Part shown: in pieces, positions 35,335 through 43,222 of the stretch
How the letters are laid out: the number at the start of each line of letters is the position of its first letter
Position numbering within the stretch: position 1 is the stretch's first letter
NCBI RefSeq assembly: GCF_024519315.1
Contig: NZ_JANIIC010000028.1
Span: 1-64,000 of the forward strand
Reading direction: 5' to 3'
From: Streptomyces malaysiensis subsp. samsunensis
GTDB lineage: Bacteria; Actinomycetota; Actinomycetes; Streptomycetales; Streptomycetaceae
Length of the DNA: 64,000 nt
Notes under the pieces: model-generated
Database searches by the model: none
What the model saw: only the letters and a program-made list of their open reading frames with translations
Told to the model about the DNA's origin: nothing
Position numbers and translations under genes: made by a program

Positions 35335-35634
35335 ATGCGCTGCATCATCGCCAATTACGCCTTCGACCTCACCGTGCGTGAGGTGACGGACGCGATGAGC
35401 GGCGTCACTCCCGAACCGATCACTGGTCCATCGGTCCAGATCGGCCGCCGCGTCTACCCGGTCAAGCAGGTGGGAGCGGTGATCACTCGTCAGGACCGCC
35501 GCGACTTCACGGCGGGAGAGGTGACCCGGGCCATGAAGCGCCTCGGCTTCACCTGCCATCCGGCGCCCACGGCCACGGCGTCCGGGGCCGTCGAGACCGC
35601 CTCCGAGCTGCTGGGGAAGCCTGCGGACAGCTGA
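35335..35634 (+). CDS. SCO5918-family protein
   Basis: 99 residues matching from memory the SCO5918 family of Streptomyces: short N-terminal FDLTVREVTDAM, then GPSVQIGRRVYPVKQVGAVI and RQDRRDFTAGEVTRAMKRLG, ending in a Ser/Ala-rich tail. ATG 35335 follows GCGGAGGC. No known catalytic motif. In many Streptomyces it is coded opposite a cold-shock/DEAD-box pair, as here, which argues for a linked role in RNA metabolism. Confidence 0.85.
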   Translation: MRCIIANYAFDLTVREVTDAMSGVTPEPITGPSVQIGRRVYPVKQVGAVITRQDRRDFTAGEVTRAMKRLGFTCHPAPTATASGAVETASELLGKPADS

Positions 35635-35669
35635 CGCCCGCCGCGGCCGCGCGGACGGCGCCCGATCCC

Positions 35670-36293
35670 TCATGGGTCGCCGGGCGCGGCGAGTGAGCGG
35701 TGAACGAGGTCCACGGCCTGTTCGGTGACCCGGTCCAGCAGTGGGTCGTCCACCGCGGAGAGCAACTGCATCCCGATGCCGCGCAGCAGCCCGGCGAGGG
35801 AGATCGCGACGCTGGGCGGATCGACGTCGGAGCGCACGGTTCCGTCCTCGATGCCCGCCCGGATGTCATCGGTGAGCCGCTCGCGGAACCACGCGTCGCG
35901 CTCGGCGAACAGAGGGCCGAGCACCGGATCCGAGGCCATCGACTCGGCCCACAGCAGCAGAAACGCCTGGCTCGCCGGCGCCCGGTCACGCAGGTTGACC
36001 AGATACGCCGAGACCAGCGCCGTGATCCGGGCGAGGCCCCCGCCCTCGACGGTCGGCAGATCGAACCGCTGGGCATGCCGTACGACGGCGGCGAGCAGCT
36101 GTTCGCGGCTGCCGAAGTGGTGGTGGACGATGCCGCGGCTGTATCCGGCGAGGCGTCCGACCTCGGCCAGTGAGACCGACCGGGAGCCGTTGCGGGCGAT
36201 CAGCGTGGTGGCGGCGTCGAGGACGCGCTGCTCGGTCTCGGCCCGGCGCTCCTGCTGGGTCCGGCGCTTACTCTCGCCTGTCACGGCAGACAT
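35670..36293 (-). CDS. TetR-family transcriptional regulator
   Basis: 207 residues. HTH at about 20-66 (RVLDAATTLIARNGSRSVSL, then YSRGIVHHHFGSREQLLAAV), followed by a helical ligand domain (LLLWAESMASDPVLGPLFAE). ATG 36293. It is divergent from the ArsR/SRPBCC pair; the 79-base gap holds an imperfect palindrome AAGTTAAGCGTTGACTT. Probable autorepressor that also controls the divergent genes; ligand unknown. Confidence 0.9.
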   Translation of the reverse strand: MSAVTGESKRRTQQERRAETEQRVLDAATTLIARNGSRSVSLAEVGRLAGYSRGIVHHHFGSREQLLAAVVRHAQRFDLPTVEGGGLARITALVSAYLVNLRDRAPASQAFLLLWAESMASDPVLGPLFAERDAWFRERLTDDIRAGIEDGTVRSDVDPPSVAISLAGLLRGIGMQLLSAVDDPLLDRVTEQAVDLVHRSLAAPGDP

Positions 36294-36326
36294 CGTACGG
36301 GGGCGGCCATGGCGGGCGCGCCATGC

Positions 36327-36343
36327 AAGTTAAGCGTTGACTT
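36327..36343. promoter_or_regulatory. AAGTTAAGCGTTGACTT palindrome, probable TetR operator
   Basis: An imperfect 17-bp palindrome, 34 bases from the TetR start and 30 bases before the ArsR GTG (36373). Placement suits a shared operator; inferred. Confidence 0.55.
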
Positions 36344-36372
36344 ATATAAGCGGTGGCTGGCATAGTCCCGGC

Positions 36373-36804
36373 GTGCACGCACTCGATGTCCTCGGAGACC
36401 CCGTCCGGCGCCGGATATTGGAGCTGCTCGCCGAGGGGGAGCGATCCTCCGGTGAGGTCAGCTCGGTCATCCGGGCCGAGTTCGGCATTTCGCAGCCCGC
36501 CGTGTCACAGCATCTGCGGGTGTTGCGGGAGGCCGGATTCGCCTCCGTACGGGCCGAGGGCACACGGCGGTTATACGCCGTCGAGGCCGCGCCCCTGCGG
36601 GAGGTCGACCGGTGGCTGGACCGGTTCCGGGGCTTCTGGGAGCAGCGGCTGGACGCGCTGGGGACGGAACTGGCGCGGGGCAAGCGGCAGCGGCGGCTCG
36701 ATCAGGGGCGCGGCGGCGACAGTCGAAATCCGACCGAAAAACCGAAAATGGGACGGACACGTCATGAGCGAGATCGTCGACCAGATCAACCAGGTCCACC
36801 GTAA
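36373..36804 (+). CDS. ArsR-family regulator (contains TTA)
   Basis: 143 residues from GTG 36373 (VHALDVLGDPVRRRILELLA). The winged HTH (about 5-90) has ISQPAVSQHLRVLREAGFAS. There are no Cys metal ligands, so it is of the non-metal type that is usually paired with an SRPBCC protein, as here. Codon 67 is TTA (36571-36573; RRLYAVEA), so translation is expected to depend on bldA. The tail beyond residue 110 is basic and overlaps the next gene by 41 bases. It probably controls its own operon. Confidence 0.88.
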   Translation: MHALDVLGDPVRRRILELLAEGERSSGEVSSVIRAEFGISQPAVSQHLRVLREAGFASVRAEGTRRLYAVEAAPLREVDRWLDRFRGFWEQRLDALGTELARGKRQRRLDQGRGGDSRNPTEKPKMGRTRHERDRRPDQPGPP

Positions 36805-37393
36805 GGTCGGCACCCGTGAGGTGCCCGAGGGCGAGGCCCGTACCGTTCTGCTGCGGCGCGCCTACGACGCCGCGATCGAGGACGTCTGGGACGCGTGCAC
36901 CGACCAGGAGCGGATCAGCCGCTGGTTCCTGCCGGTGAGCGGCGACCTGAAGCTCGGCGGCCACTACCAGCTGGAGGGCAACGCGGGCGGCGAGATCCTG
37001 CGCTGCGAACCTCCGCGGCTGCTCGCCGTGAGCTGGCTGTTCGGCGAGAACCCCGGCTTCAGCGAGGTCGAGGTCCGGCTGACCGCCGAGGGCGAGGAGC
37101 GGACCGTGTTCGAGCTGGAGCACGTTGCCGTCGTACCGCCCGGGATGTGGGACCAGTTCGGCCCCGGCGCGGTCGGCGTCGGCTGGGACGGCGCGCTGCT
37201 CGGCCTCGCCCTGCATCTGGCGGACGCCACGCCCGCCGACCCGGAGGCGTGGCAGGCATCGGACGAGGCACGGGAGTTCATGACCCGCAGCAGCGAGCTC
37301 TGGGGCGCGGCGTACGAAGCCTCGGGGGCGCCGGCGGACGTGGTGGCGTCCGTGGTGCGGGCCACGACGGAGTTCTACGTGCCCAACGCGTAG
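36764..37393 (+). CDS. SRPBCC/AHSA1-domain protein
   Basis: 209 residues, starting MSEIVDQINQVHRKVG, with the AHSA1 (START-like) fold: RRAYDAAIEDVWDACTDQER, ISRWFLPVSGDLKLGGHYQL, then EVEVRLTAEGEERTVFELEH and a C-terminal helix GMWDQFGPGAVGVGWDGAL. Such proteins hold small hydrophobic ligands in a cavity. It starts inside the ArsR gene (41-base overlap), so the two are coupled: the classic ArsR-SRPBCC operon. The ligand is unknown. Confidence 0.9.
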   Translation: MSEIVDQINQVHRKVGTREVPEGEARTVLLRRAYDAAIEDVWDACTDQERISRWFLPVSGDLKLGGHYQLEGNAGGEILRCEPPRLLAVSWLFGENPGFSEVEVRLTAEGEERTVFELEHVAVVPPGMWDQFGPGAVGVGWDGALLGLALHLADATPADPEAWQASDEAREFMTRSSELWGAAYEASGAPADVVASVVRATTEFYVPNA

Positions 37394-37691
37394 CGGCGGC
37401 CGCCCGGGCCGAGCGCGGCCGGGGAGGTGACGGCCGACCGCGCCCGGTCGTCGAGGGTGCCGTTGAGGTCGGCCATGAGCACGGTGCGCCGCGGTGGTTC
37501 GGGGCGCACTGCGCGTCAACCGCGTATCGGCCGTGCACCCGGGCCCCACCGCGGCCGCCGCACCGGCCCGACCCCCTACCCGTCATACCTGGGGACTACC
37601 CCGCGGATGCACTCCCCGGTGGGACGCCAACCACACGGCCGGCTCCCTACCTTCCGTACCCAAGACAACTGTTGGTACGGAAGGAACTCCC

Positions 37692-38615
37692 ATGGCGTCC
37701 CGTCTTCGCCGCGCCCTCCTCGCGGCGCTCGTCACCGCCTCGGTGGTGGCGCCCCTGGTGGGGGCCGCAGGGCCCACCGAGGTGCCCGCGCCCGCGCCCG
37801 TGGCGCTCGGGCCGGTGAGTGTCGCGGGGCTCGAGCACCGGTACTCGGCCAACCGGGAGGGGATCCGGGCGGCCGAGACGATGGCGGCCCGGCACGGGGA
37901 CCGTGCGCGGGCGCGGGCGCTGCGGAAGATGCGGCGGCCCTCGCGGCACTTCCTGTCCTTCGACGGGCGGAACGGCGGCCGGGCCGTCGAGGCGTACGGG
38001 GATCTGGGCCGCGCCACGCGCATCGCCGTGCTGGTGCCGGGGTCGGACACCAACCTGGAGACGTACGACCGGTTCCGGGACGGGGCCCTCGCGCTGAGCC
38101 GGCGACTCGGCGGCGGCGCCGCCGTCATCGGCTGGCTCGGCTACAAGACGCCCGGCACCGTGGCACCCGAGGTGCTGACCACCGGCCGGGCCGCCGGTGC
38201 TGCCCCCCGACTGGCCGCGCTCGTACGGGAGTTGGGCGCGGCCAAGCCCCGGGCCCGGATCTCGCTGCTGTGCCACTCCTACGGCACCGTGGTCTGCGCC
38301 CGCGCCGCGCGGGGGCTGAACGCCTCGGACATCGTCCTCTACGGCAGCCCCGGTACGGGCTTCGACGACGCCCGGCAACTGCGCACCCGCGCCACCGTCT
38401 GGGCCGGGCGGGGCGGGAACGACTGGATCGGCGGGGTGCCGCATGTGCGGATCCCGCTGCTGGGCACGACCATCGGCTTCGGGACCGATCCTGTCTCCCG
38501 GAAGTTCGGCGCGCGGATCTTCGACGCGGGGGACGTCGGGCACAGCGGCTACCTCGAGCCCGGATCCACCGCCCTGGCGAGCCTCGGCCGGATCGTGGAG
38601 GGCCGCCATGCGTGA
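37692..38615 (+). CDS. secreted alpha/beta hydrolase (DUF1023-like)
   Basis: 307 residues. An Arg-start signal peptide (MASRLRRALLAALVTASVVA) is followed by an alpha/beta-hydrolase core: IAVLVPGSDTNLETYDRF, nucleophile elbow LLCHSYGTVV (Ser in H-S-Y-G) and HSGYLEPGS near the end, where the catalytic His would sit. The ribosome site GGAAGGAA precedes ATG 37692. It is the first gene of a four-gene unit with 4-8-base overlaps (acyltransferase, histidine kinase, response regulator). Likely a lipase or esterase acting outside the membrane. Confidence 0.87.
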   Translation: MASRLRRALLAALVTASVVAPLVGAAGPTEVPAPAPVALGPVSVAGLEHRYSANREGIRAAETMAARHGDRARARALRKMRRPSRHFLSFDGRNGGRAVEAYGDLGRATRIAVLVPGSDTNLETYDRFRDGALALSRRLGGGAAVIGWLGYKTPGTVAPEVLTTGRAAGAAPRLAALVRELGAAKPRARISLLCHSYGTVVCARAARGLNASDIVLYGSPGTGFDDARQLRTRATVWAGRGGNDWIGGVPHVRIPLLGTTIGFGTDPVSRKFGARIFDAGDVGHSGYLEPGSTALASLGRIVEGRHA

Positions 38616-39864
38616 CACGGTCCGTATACCCGACCTCGTGCGGCGGATCGAGGCCGCCACCCCGCCCGACCGCGACCGCGCCGTGGACGCCCTGCGGGCC
38701 TTCGCCATCCTCGGCGTGGTGCTCGGCCACTGGCTGGTGACCGCCCTCGTCGCCGACAGCGGCACCCTGCGCGCGGCCAGCCCGCTGCGGTACCAGCCCG
38801 AACTCTCCCCGGTCTCCTGGGTGTTCCAGACCCTCGCGGTGTTCTTCCTGGTCGGCGGGCAGATGGGCGCCAAGAGCCACGCCTGCGCCCGCGCCCGGGG
38901 CATCGGCTACCGGCGGTGGCTGCGCGCCCGGCTGGTCCGGCTGTTCCGGCCCGTCGCCGCCGTGCTCATCGTGTGGACCCTGGCGGCGGGGGCGATGCTC
39001 GGCTCCGGAGTGAGCCTGCTGACCGTGCACACGCTGCTCAAACTCGTCCTGTCCCCGCTGTGGTTCCTGCTGGTCTACGCGGCGCTCACGGCCGCGACCC
39101 CGCTGGTGGCGCGGCTGCATCCGCTGTGGCCGCTCGCCGTGGTGCTCCATGTCGATCTGATCAGGTTCGGCCTCGGCGGCCCGGCCTGGCTCGGCTGGAT
39201 CAACCTGGCGGCGGGCTGGCTGGTCCCGTACTGCCTGGGCGCCGCCTGGGGCCGGGGTCTGCTGCGCGGGCGGACGGCCGGATGGGTGCTGCTGACCGGG
39301 GGCGCGGCGGTCACCGCGGGGCTCGTCCTGTTCGGCGGCTATCCGGCGGCGATGGTCGGGGTGCCCGGCGCCTCCGTCTCCAACCTCAACCCGCCCACCC
39401 TGGCGGCCGTCACCTTCGGTCTCGCCCAGTGCGGTGCGGCCCTGCTGCTGCGCGGCCCGCTGCGCCGGGTGCTGGCGCGGCCCGTCGCGTGGGCGGTGGT
39501 GGCGCTGGTCAACCTCTCCGCGATGACGGTCTTCCTGTGGCACCAGACCGCGATGATGGCGGTCACCGTGACCACCTTGCGTTCCGCCGGACCGCTGCCC
39601 GGACTGCACACCGTGCCCGACGGCCCCGGCTGGGTGCTGGCCCGGCTGTTCTGGCTGCCGGTGTTCGCGGGGGCGCTGCTGATCTGCTGGGCGGCGTTCC
39701 ACGGGTACGAGGCGGGGCGGCCGCGGAAGGGCGGCGGCGGGCGCGTCGTCGGTGGCAACCGGACGGTGCGCGGCGGCAACCGGACGGTTCATGGTGGCGG
39801 GCGCGTCGTCCGCGAGGGACGTCCGGCACAGCGGACTCGGAACGGGGAGAAGCGAAGTGTTTAA
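38608..39864 (+). CDS. membrane acyltransferase (acyltransferase-3 family)
   Basis: 418 residues. An N-terminal RDRAVDALRAFAILGVVLGH with the family His (GHWL) and about ten membrane helices (e.g. SLLTVHTLLKLVLSPLWFLL, WAVVALVNLSAMTVFLWHQT) fit the AT-3 family, which transfers acyl groups from CoA to periplasmic or cell-wall glycans or lipids. The C-terminus (about 375-418) is a repetitive Gly/Arg/Asn tail. It starts in the last codons of the hydrolase gene, 8 bases before its stop. Substrate unknown. Confidence 0.88.
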   Translation: MRDTVRIPDLVRRIEAATPPDRDRAVDALRAFAILGVVLGHWLVTALVADSGTLRAASPLRYQPELSPVSWVFQTLAVFFLVGGQMGAKSHACARARGIGYRRWLRARLVRLFRPVAAVLIVWTLAAGAMLGSGVSLLTVHTLLKLVLSPLWFLLVYAALTAATPLVARLHPLWPLAVVLHVDLIRFGLGGPAWLGWINLAAGWLVPYCLGAAWGRGLLRGRTAGWVLLTGGAAVTAGLVLFGGYPAAMVGVPGASVSNLNPPTLAAVTFGLAQCGAALLLRGPLRRVLARPVAWAVVALVNLSAMTVFLWHQTAMMAVTVTTLRSAGPLPGLHTVPDGPGWVLARLFWLPVFAGALLICWAAFHGYEAGRPRKGGGGRVVGGNRTVRGGNRTVHGGGRVVREGRPAQRTRNGEKRSV

Positions 39865-41197
39865 GGTCAGGGCCATGACGGGCGGGCAGATGGCGGACCG
39901 GCTGGCGGAGGGCGTGCGCGCGGTGCCGGGCATCCTGCGAGCGGACCTGTGGACGGTGGCGCGCGATCCGCTGCCGCGGATGCGCTGGCTGGGTCGGCTG
40001 CCGCACGGCCATGTGGTGTTGTTCGCGGTGCTCATGGCCTGGCTCAGCATGGCGCAGTTCCAGGAGCCCGCCCGCCCGGGGACGGCCCAGGACCCGGTGC
40101 CGCTGATCGGGCTCGTCGTGCTCGAGGCGCTGGCCGTCCAACTGGCGCTGACCCGCCCGATACCGGCGTGGTGGCTCTCGACCGCCATGCTGCTGGCGAC
40201 GGCGCTGAGCGTGGACGACCGCGTCCCCGCATATGTGCTCTACCCCTGGAACTACGGCCAGATCGCGCTGCACACCACCGTCCTGTTCCTCCTCGCGCTG
40301 CGGGTCCGCCCCCGGATCGCCGCCGAGGCGCTGATCCTGACCCTGCTGGTGGGGGTGGTCACCTCGGCCATCGCCACCCGGAACCACGCGGACGGCCTGG
40401 ACGAGGCCATCGTGTCCTTCACGACCGCCGTGGTGGTGGGCGCCGCGCTGCGCGGCCGCCGGGTGGCGCGGAACCGGCTGGTGGAGCAGGAGGAGCTCAC
40501 CGCGGAGGAACGCGCCCGGCGCACCCTGCTGGAGGAGCGCAACCGCATCGCCCGCGAACTGCACGATGTGGTGGCACACCATATGTCGGTGATCTCCATC
40601 CAGGCCCAGGTCGCCCCGCATCTGGCCGAGAACCCCTCCGACGAGCTCAAGGAGAACCTCGCGGGCATCCGCCAGAACGCGGTCGAGGCGCTGGCCGAAC
40701 TGCGCCGCGTCCTGGGCGTGCTGCGCTCCGAGGACGCCCTGGCCGACGGCGCCCGGCACGCCCCGCAGCCCACTTTGGACCGGCTGGACGAACTGGTGGG
40801 CACGGTGCGCGGGACCGGGATCACGATCCTCACCGATGTCACCGGGGAGCGGCGGCCGCTGCCGCCGGGCGTCGAGCTGTCGGCGTTCCGCATCGTGCAG
40901 GAGGCGCTGAGCAATGTGATGCGGCACGCCCCGGGGGCGGAGGCGCGGGTGGAGCTGGGGTACCAGCGGCGCGGGCTCACGGTCCGGGTCGTCAACACCG
41001 CCCCGGACCGGCCCGCCCCGCCCTCGCCGGGCGCCGGGCACGGGCTGCTCGGGATGCGGGAGCGCGCTGCGATGCTAGGGGGTGAGCTGACCACCGGCCC
41101 GACGCCGGACGGCGGTTACGAGGTGACCGCCGTACTGCCCGCGCACCACCCCGCCCCGTCCACCGCCGCGACCGAAACCGCCGAGGACCCCGTATGA
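39857..41197 (+). CDS. histidine kinase (NarL-type, HisKA_3)
   Basis: 446 residues from GTG 39857 (GGGGAGAAG 5-13 bases before); ATG 39875 is an alternative. Four or five N-terminal membrane helices (about 50-210) form the sensor; HisKA_3 dimerisation domain with the phosphorylated His236 in ARELHDVVAHHM; HATPase domain with NVMRHAPGAEA (N box) and GHGLLGMRERA (G box). It phosphorylates the response regulator whose gene overlaps its stop by 4 bases. A small sensory loop suggests it reads the membrane or lipid state; the two enzyme genes ahead may belong to that response. Confidence 0.93.
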   Translation: MFKVRAMTGGQMADRLAEGVRAVPGILRADLWTVARDPLPRMRWLGRLPHGHVVLFAVLMAWLSMAQFQEPARPGTAQDPVPLIGLVVLEALAVQLALTRPIPAWWLSTAMLLATALSVDDRVPAYVLYPWNYGQIALHTTVLFLLALRVRPRIAAEALILTLLVGVVTSAIATRNHADGLDEAIVSFTTAVVVGAALRGRRVARNRLVEQEELTAEERARRTLLEERNRIARELHDVVAHHMSVISIQAQVAPHLAENPSDELKENLAGIRQNAVEALAELRRVLGVLRSEDALADGARHAPQPTLDRLDELVGTVRGTGITILTDVTGERRPLPPGVELSAFRIVQEALSNVMRHAPGAEARVELGYQRRGLTVRVVNTAPDRPAPPSPGAGHGLLGMRERAAMLGGELTTGPTPDGGYEVTAVLPAHHPAPSTAATETAEDPV

Positions 41198-41871
41198 CGA
41201 CGACCATCCGTGTTCTGATCGCCGACGACCAGGTGATGGTCCGCCAGGGCTTCACGGTGCTCCTGAACGCCGAACCGGACATCGAGGTCGTCGGCCAGGC
41301 CGTGGACGGCGCCGACGCCATCGCCCAGGTGGCCGAACTCGCCCCGGACGTGGTCCTGATGGACATACGGATGCCGGGAGTCGGCGGCATCGAGGCCACC
41401 CGCCGGCTCACCGAACCCGCCGGCGCCACCGTCAAGGTCCTGGTTCTCACCACCTTCGACCTCGACGAGTACGTCTACGAGGCGCTGCGCGCGGGCGCCT
41501 CCGGGTTTCTGCTGAAGGACGCCTCGGCGGATGAGCTGGCCCATGCGGTACGGGTGGTGGCGGCCGGGGACGCGCTGCTGGCGCCGAACATCACCAAGCG
41601 GCTGATCGGCGAGTTCTCCCGGGTGACCGCCGCCGCCCCGCGCGCGCCCCTCCGGGACCGGGTGGGCGATCTGACCGAGCGCGAGACCGAGGTGATCACC
41701 CTGATCGCCCAGGGGTTGTCGAACGCGGAGATCGCCGCACGGCTGGTGGTGGCCGAGCAGACCGTGAAGACCCATGTGAGCCGGATCCTGTTCAAGCTGG
41801 GGCTGCGCGACCGCACCCAGGCCGCGGTCTTCGCCTACGAGACGGGCCTGGTGCGCCCGTCCGCGTCCTGA
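41194..41871 (+). CDS. LuxR/NarL-family response regulator
   Basis: 225 residues: receiver domain (about 5-120, phospho-acceptor Asp57 in VLMDIRMPG, switch residues TTFD and KDAS) and LuxR HTH at about 158-215 (LTERETEVITLIAQGLSNAE, VAEQTVKTHVSRILFKLGL). It starts in the last codons of the histidine kinase. It likely controls its own operon and others; no clear site is visible upstream of the hydrolase gene. Confidence 0.95.
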   Translation: MTTTIRVLIADDQVMVRQGFTVLLNAEPDIEVVGQAVDGADAIAQVAELAPDVVLMDIRMPGVGGIEATRRLTEPAGATVKVLVLTTFDLDEYVYEALRAGASGFLLKDASADELAHAVRVVAAGDALLAPNITKRLIGEFSRVTAAAPRAPLRDRVGDLTERETEVITLIAQGLSNAEIAARLVVAEQTVKTHVSRILFKLGLRDRTQAAVFAYETGLVRPSAS

Positions 41872-42007
41872 CCGTCCCCGTCACGCGCGACGCGGTCCGT
41901 GCGGGTCCGTGCGGGTCCGCGTGAAGTCCGTGCACGGAGGATCAAGACACTGTGCACAGGAGGCCAACGACATCCCGGCGTCGCTGCGCCCATGCTGAAC
42001 AGTGACG

Positions 42008-42045
42008 GGTGAGCAGGGGCGCCTACGGGGGGAGCCCCGCTCACC
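42008..42045. terminator. hairpin between response regulator and AraC gene
   Basis: Stem GGTGAGC / GCTCACC (42008-42014 with 42039-42045) and GGGGC / GCCCC (42016-42020 with 42034-42038) with one bulged A. It overlaps the last bases of the AraC gene and is placed for both converging transcripts. Confidence 0.65.
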
Positions 42046-43033
42046 TGTTCGTCGCGAGCGCCAGCCGGCGGAAGTCCCGTGGGGGCACGCCATAGGCGCC
42101 GCGGAAGGCACGGCTGAAGTCCGCGGCGTGGCTGAAACCCCAGCGGGCGGCGATGACATGAATGGGGGTGTCGCCCAGGGCGGGGTCGGCGAGATCGTGG
42201 CGGCAGCGCTCCAGGCGCTGGGCGCGGATCCACGCGGAGACGGTGTGCCCCTGCTCCTCGAAGAGGCGGTAGAGGTACCGGAGCGAGATGTGATGGGCCG
42301 CGGCGATCGACACCGGGCTGAGCCCCGGGCGGTGCAGATTCTGCCGGACGAATTCCTGGATGCGTAACCGCAAGGTGCGCCGGCGGCTCTCGGGGGTGAG
42401 CCGGTTCTCGGCGCACGCCTCGGCACCGGCGTCCAGCTCATGCGCCAGCAGCGCGTTGAGCAGATCGACGGCGACGGCGCCGAGGCGCGGTGCGTCGGCC
42501 GGGCCGTAGCGGTCGGACTCGGTGGCCAGCCGGGTGAGGAAGTCGGCGAGCATGGCCCCGATCCCGGACCGCCCGGACAGCCGCCGCCCGATCAGCCGCT
42601 GGAGCTCGGTCACCGGGAACGGCAGCAGCGAGGGGCGGAGGGTGACCGTCATCCCGTCCACCCTGCCGCGCTCGCACACCGCCTGATACGGCACGGAGGT
42701 GGAGGTGAGCATGAACTGCCGGGCGCCGACCGTGGCCTCACCGTCCCCGTGGCACACATCGCTCTCCCCGCGCAGGGTCAGCCGCAGATGGTAGAGCTCC
42801 GGGTCGGAGCGGCGGATATGGGCCGCGGTCCGCTCGTTCCGCAGGGACGGTACGGAGGTGTAGGTGAGCATCACCTCGCCGAGGCCCATTCCGCCCCGTA
42901 CGGTCGCGCGGAAGTCGTGTTCATGGTCGCTGCGCAGCTCCATCGGGATCGCGGCAAGCTCGCACAGGGCGCGCCAGGCGGCGAACCGCTCTGCGGGCGG
43001 GATGTCGTCGATCTGGAGCCCCGTCACGATCAT
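42041..43033 (-). CDS. AraC-family regulator with AraC-binding-like domain (contains TTA)
   Basis: 330 residues. An N-terminal AraC-binding-like domain (about 5-185, with YHLRLTLRGESDVCHG) is followed by an AraC HTH (about 225-325; HHISLRYLYRLFEEQGHTVS, GFSHAADFSRAFRGAYGVPP). Codon 223 is TTA (42365-42367), so it is a bldA target. ATG 43033 is taken; GTG 43027, better spaced from AAAGGG, may be the real start. It is convergent with the response regulator and divergent from the ABC exporter; the 189-base gap could let it control that gene. Confidence 0.88.
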   Translation of the reverse strand: MIVTGLQIDDIPPAERFAAWRALCELAAIPMELRSDHEHDFRATVRGGMGLGEVMLTYTSVPSLRNERTAAHIRRSDPELYHLRLTLRGESDVCHGDGEATVGARQFMLTSTSVPYQAVCERGRVDGMTVTLRPSLLPFPVTELQRLIGRRLSGRSGIGAMLADFLTRLATESDRYGPADAPRLGAVAVDLLNALLAHELDAGAEACAENRLTPESRRRTLRLRIQEFVRQNLHRPGLSPVSIAAAHHISLRYLYRLFEEQGHTVSAWIRAQRLERCRHDLADPALGDTPIHVIAARWGFSHAADFSRAFRGAYGVPPRDFRRLALATNR

Positions 43034-43222
43034 CACCCTTTCGCGGTATGGCGGTGCGCTCTTCGGCGGACGCGACCTTAGACGGCCCTGCCAAGTGTTT
43101 GATGAACGGTCCGGCATTGAACAGTCCGCTTTCAGGCCGATCCATTTGTTGCGGGAGGATGAAATCCGCACGCCAGTGTGTTGGTGCCTTCCGGAAGCGT
43201 GTGCGGATCGGGAGGTTCACGG

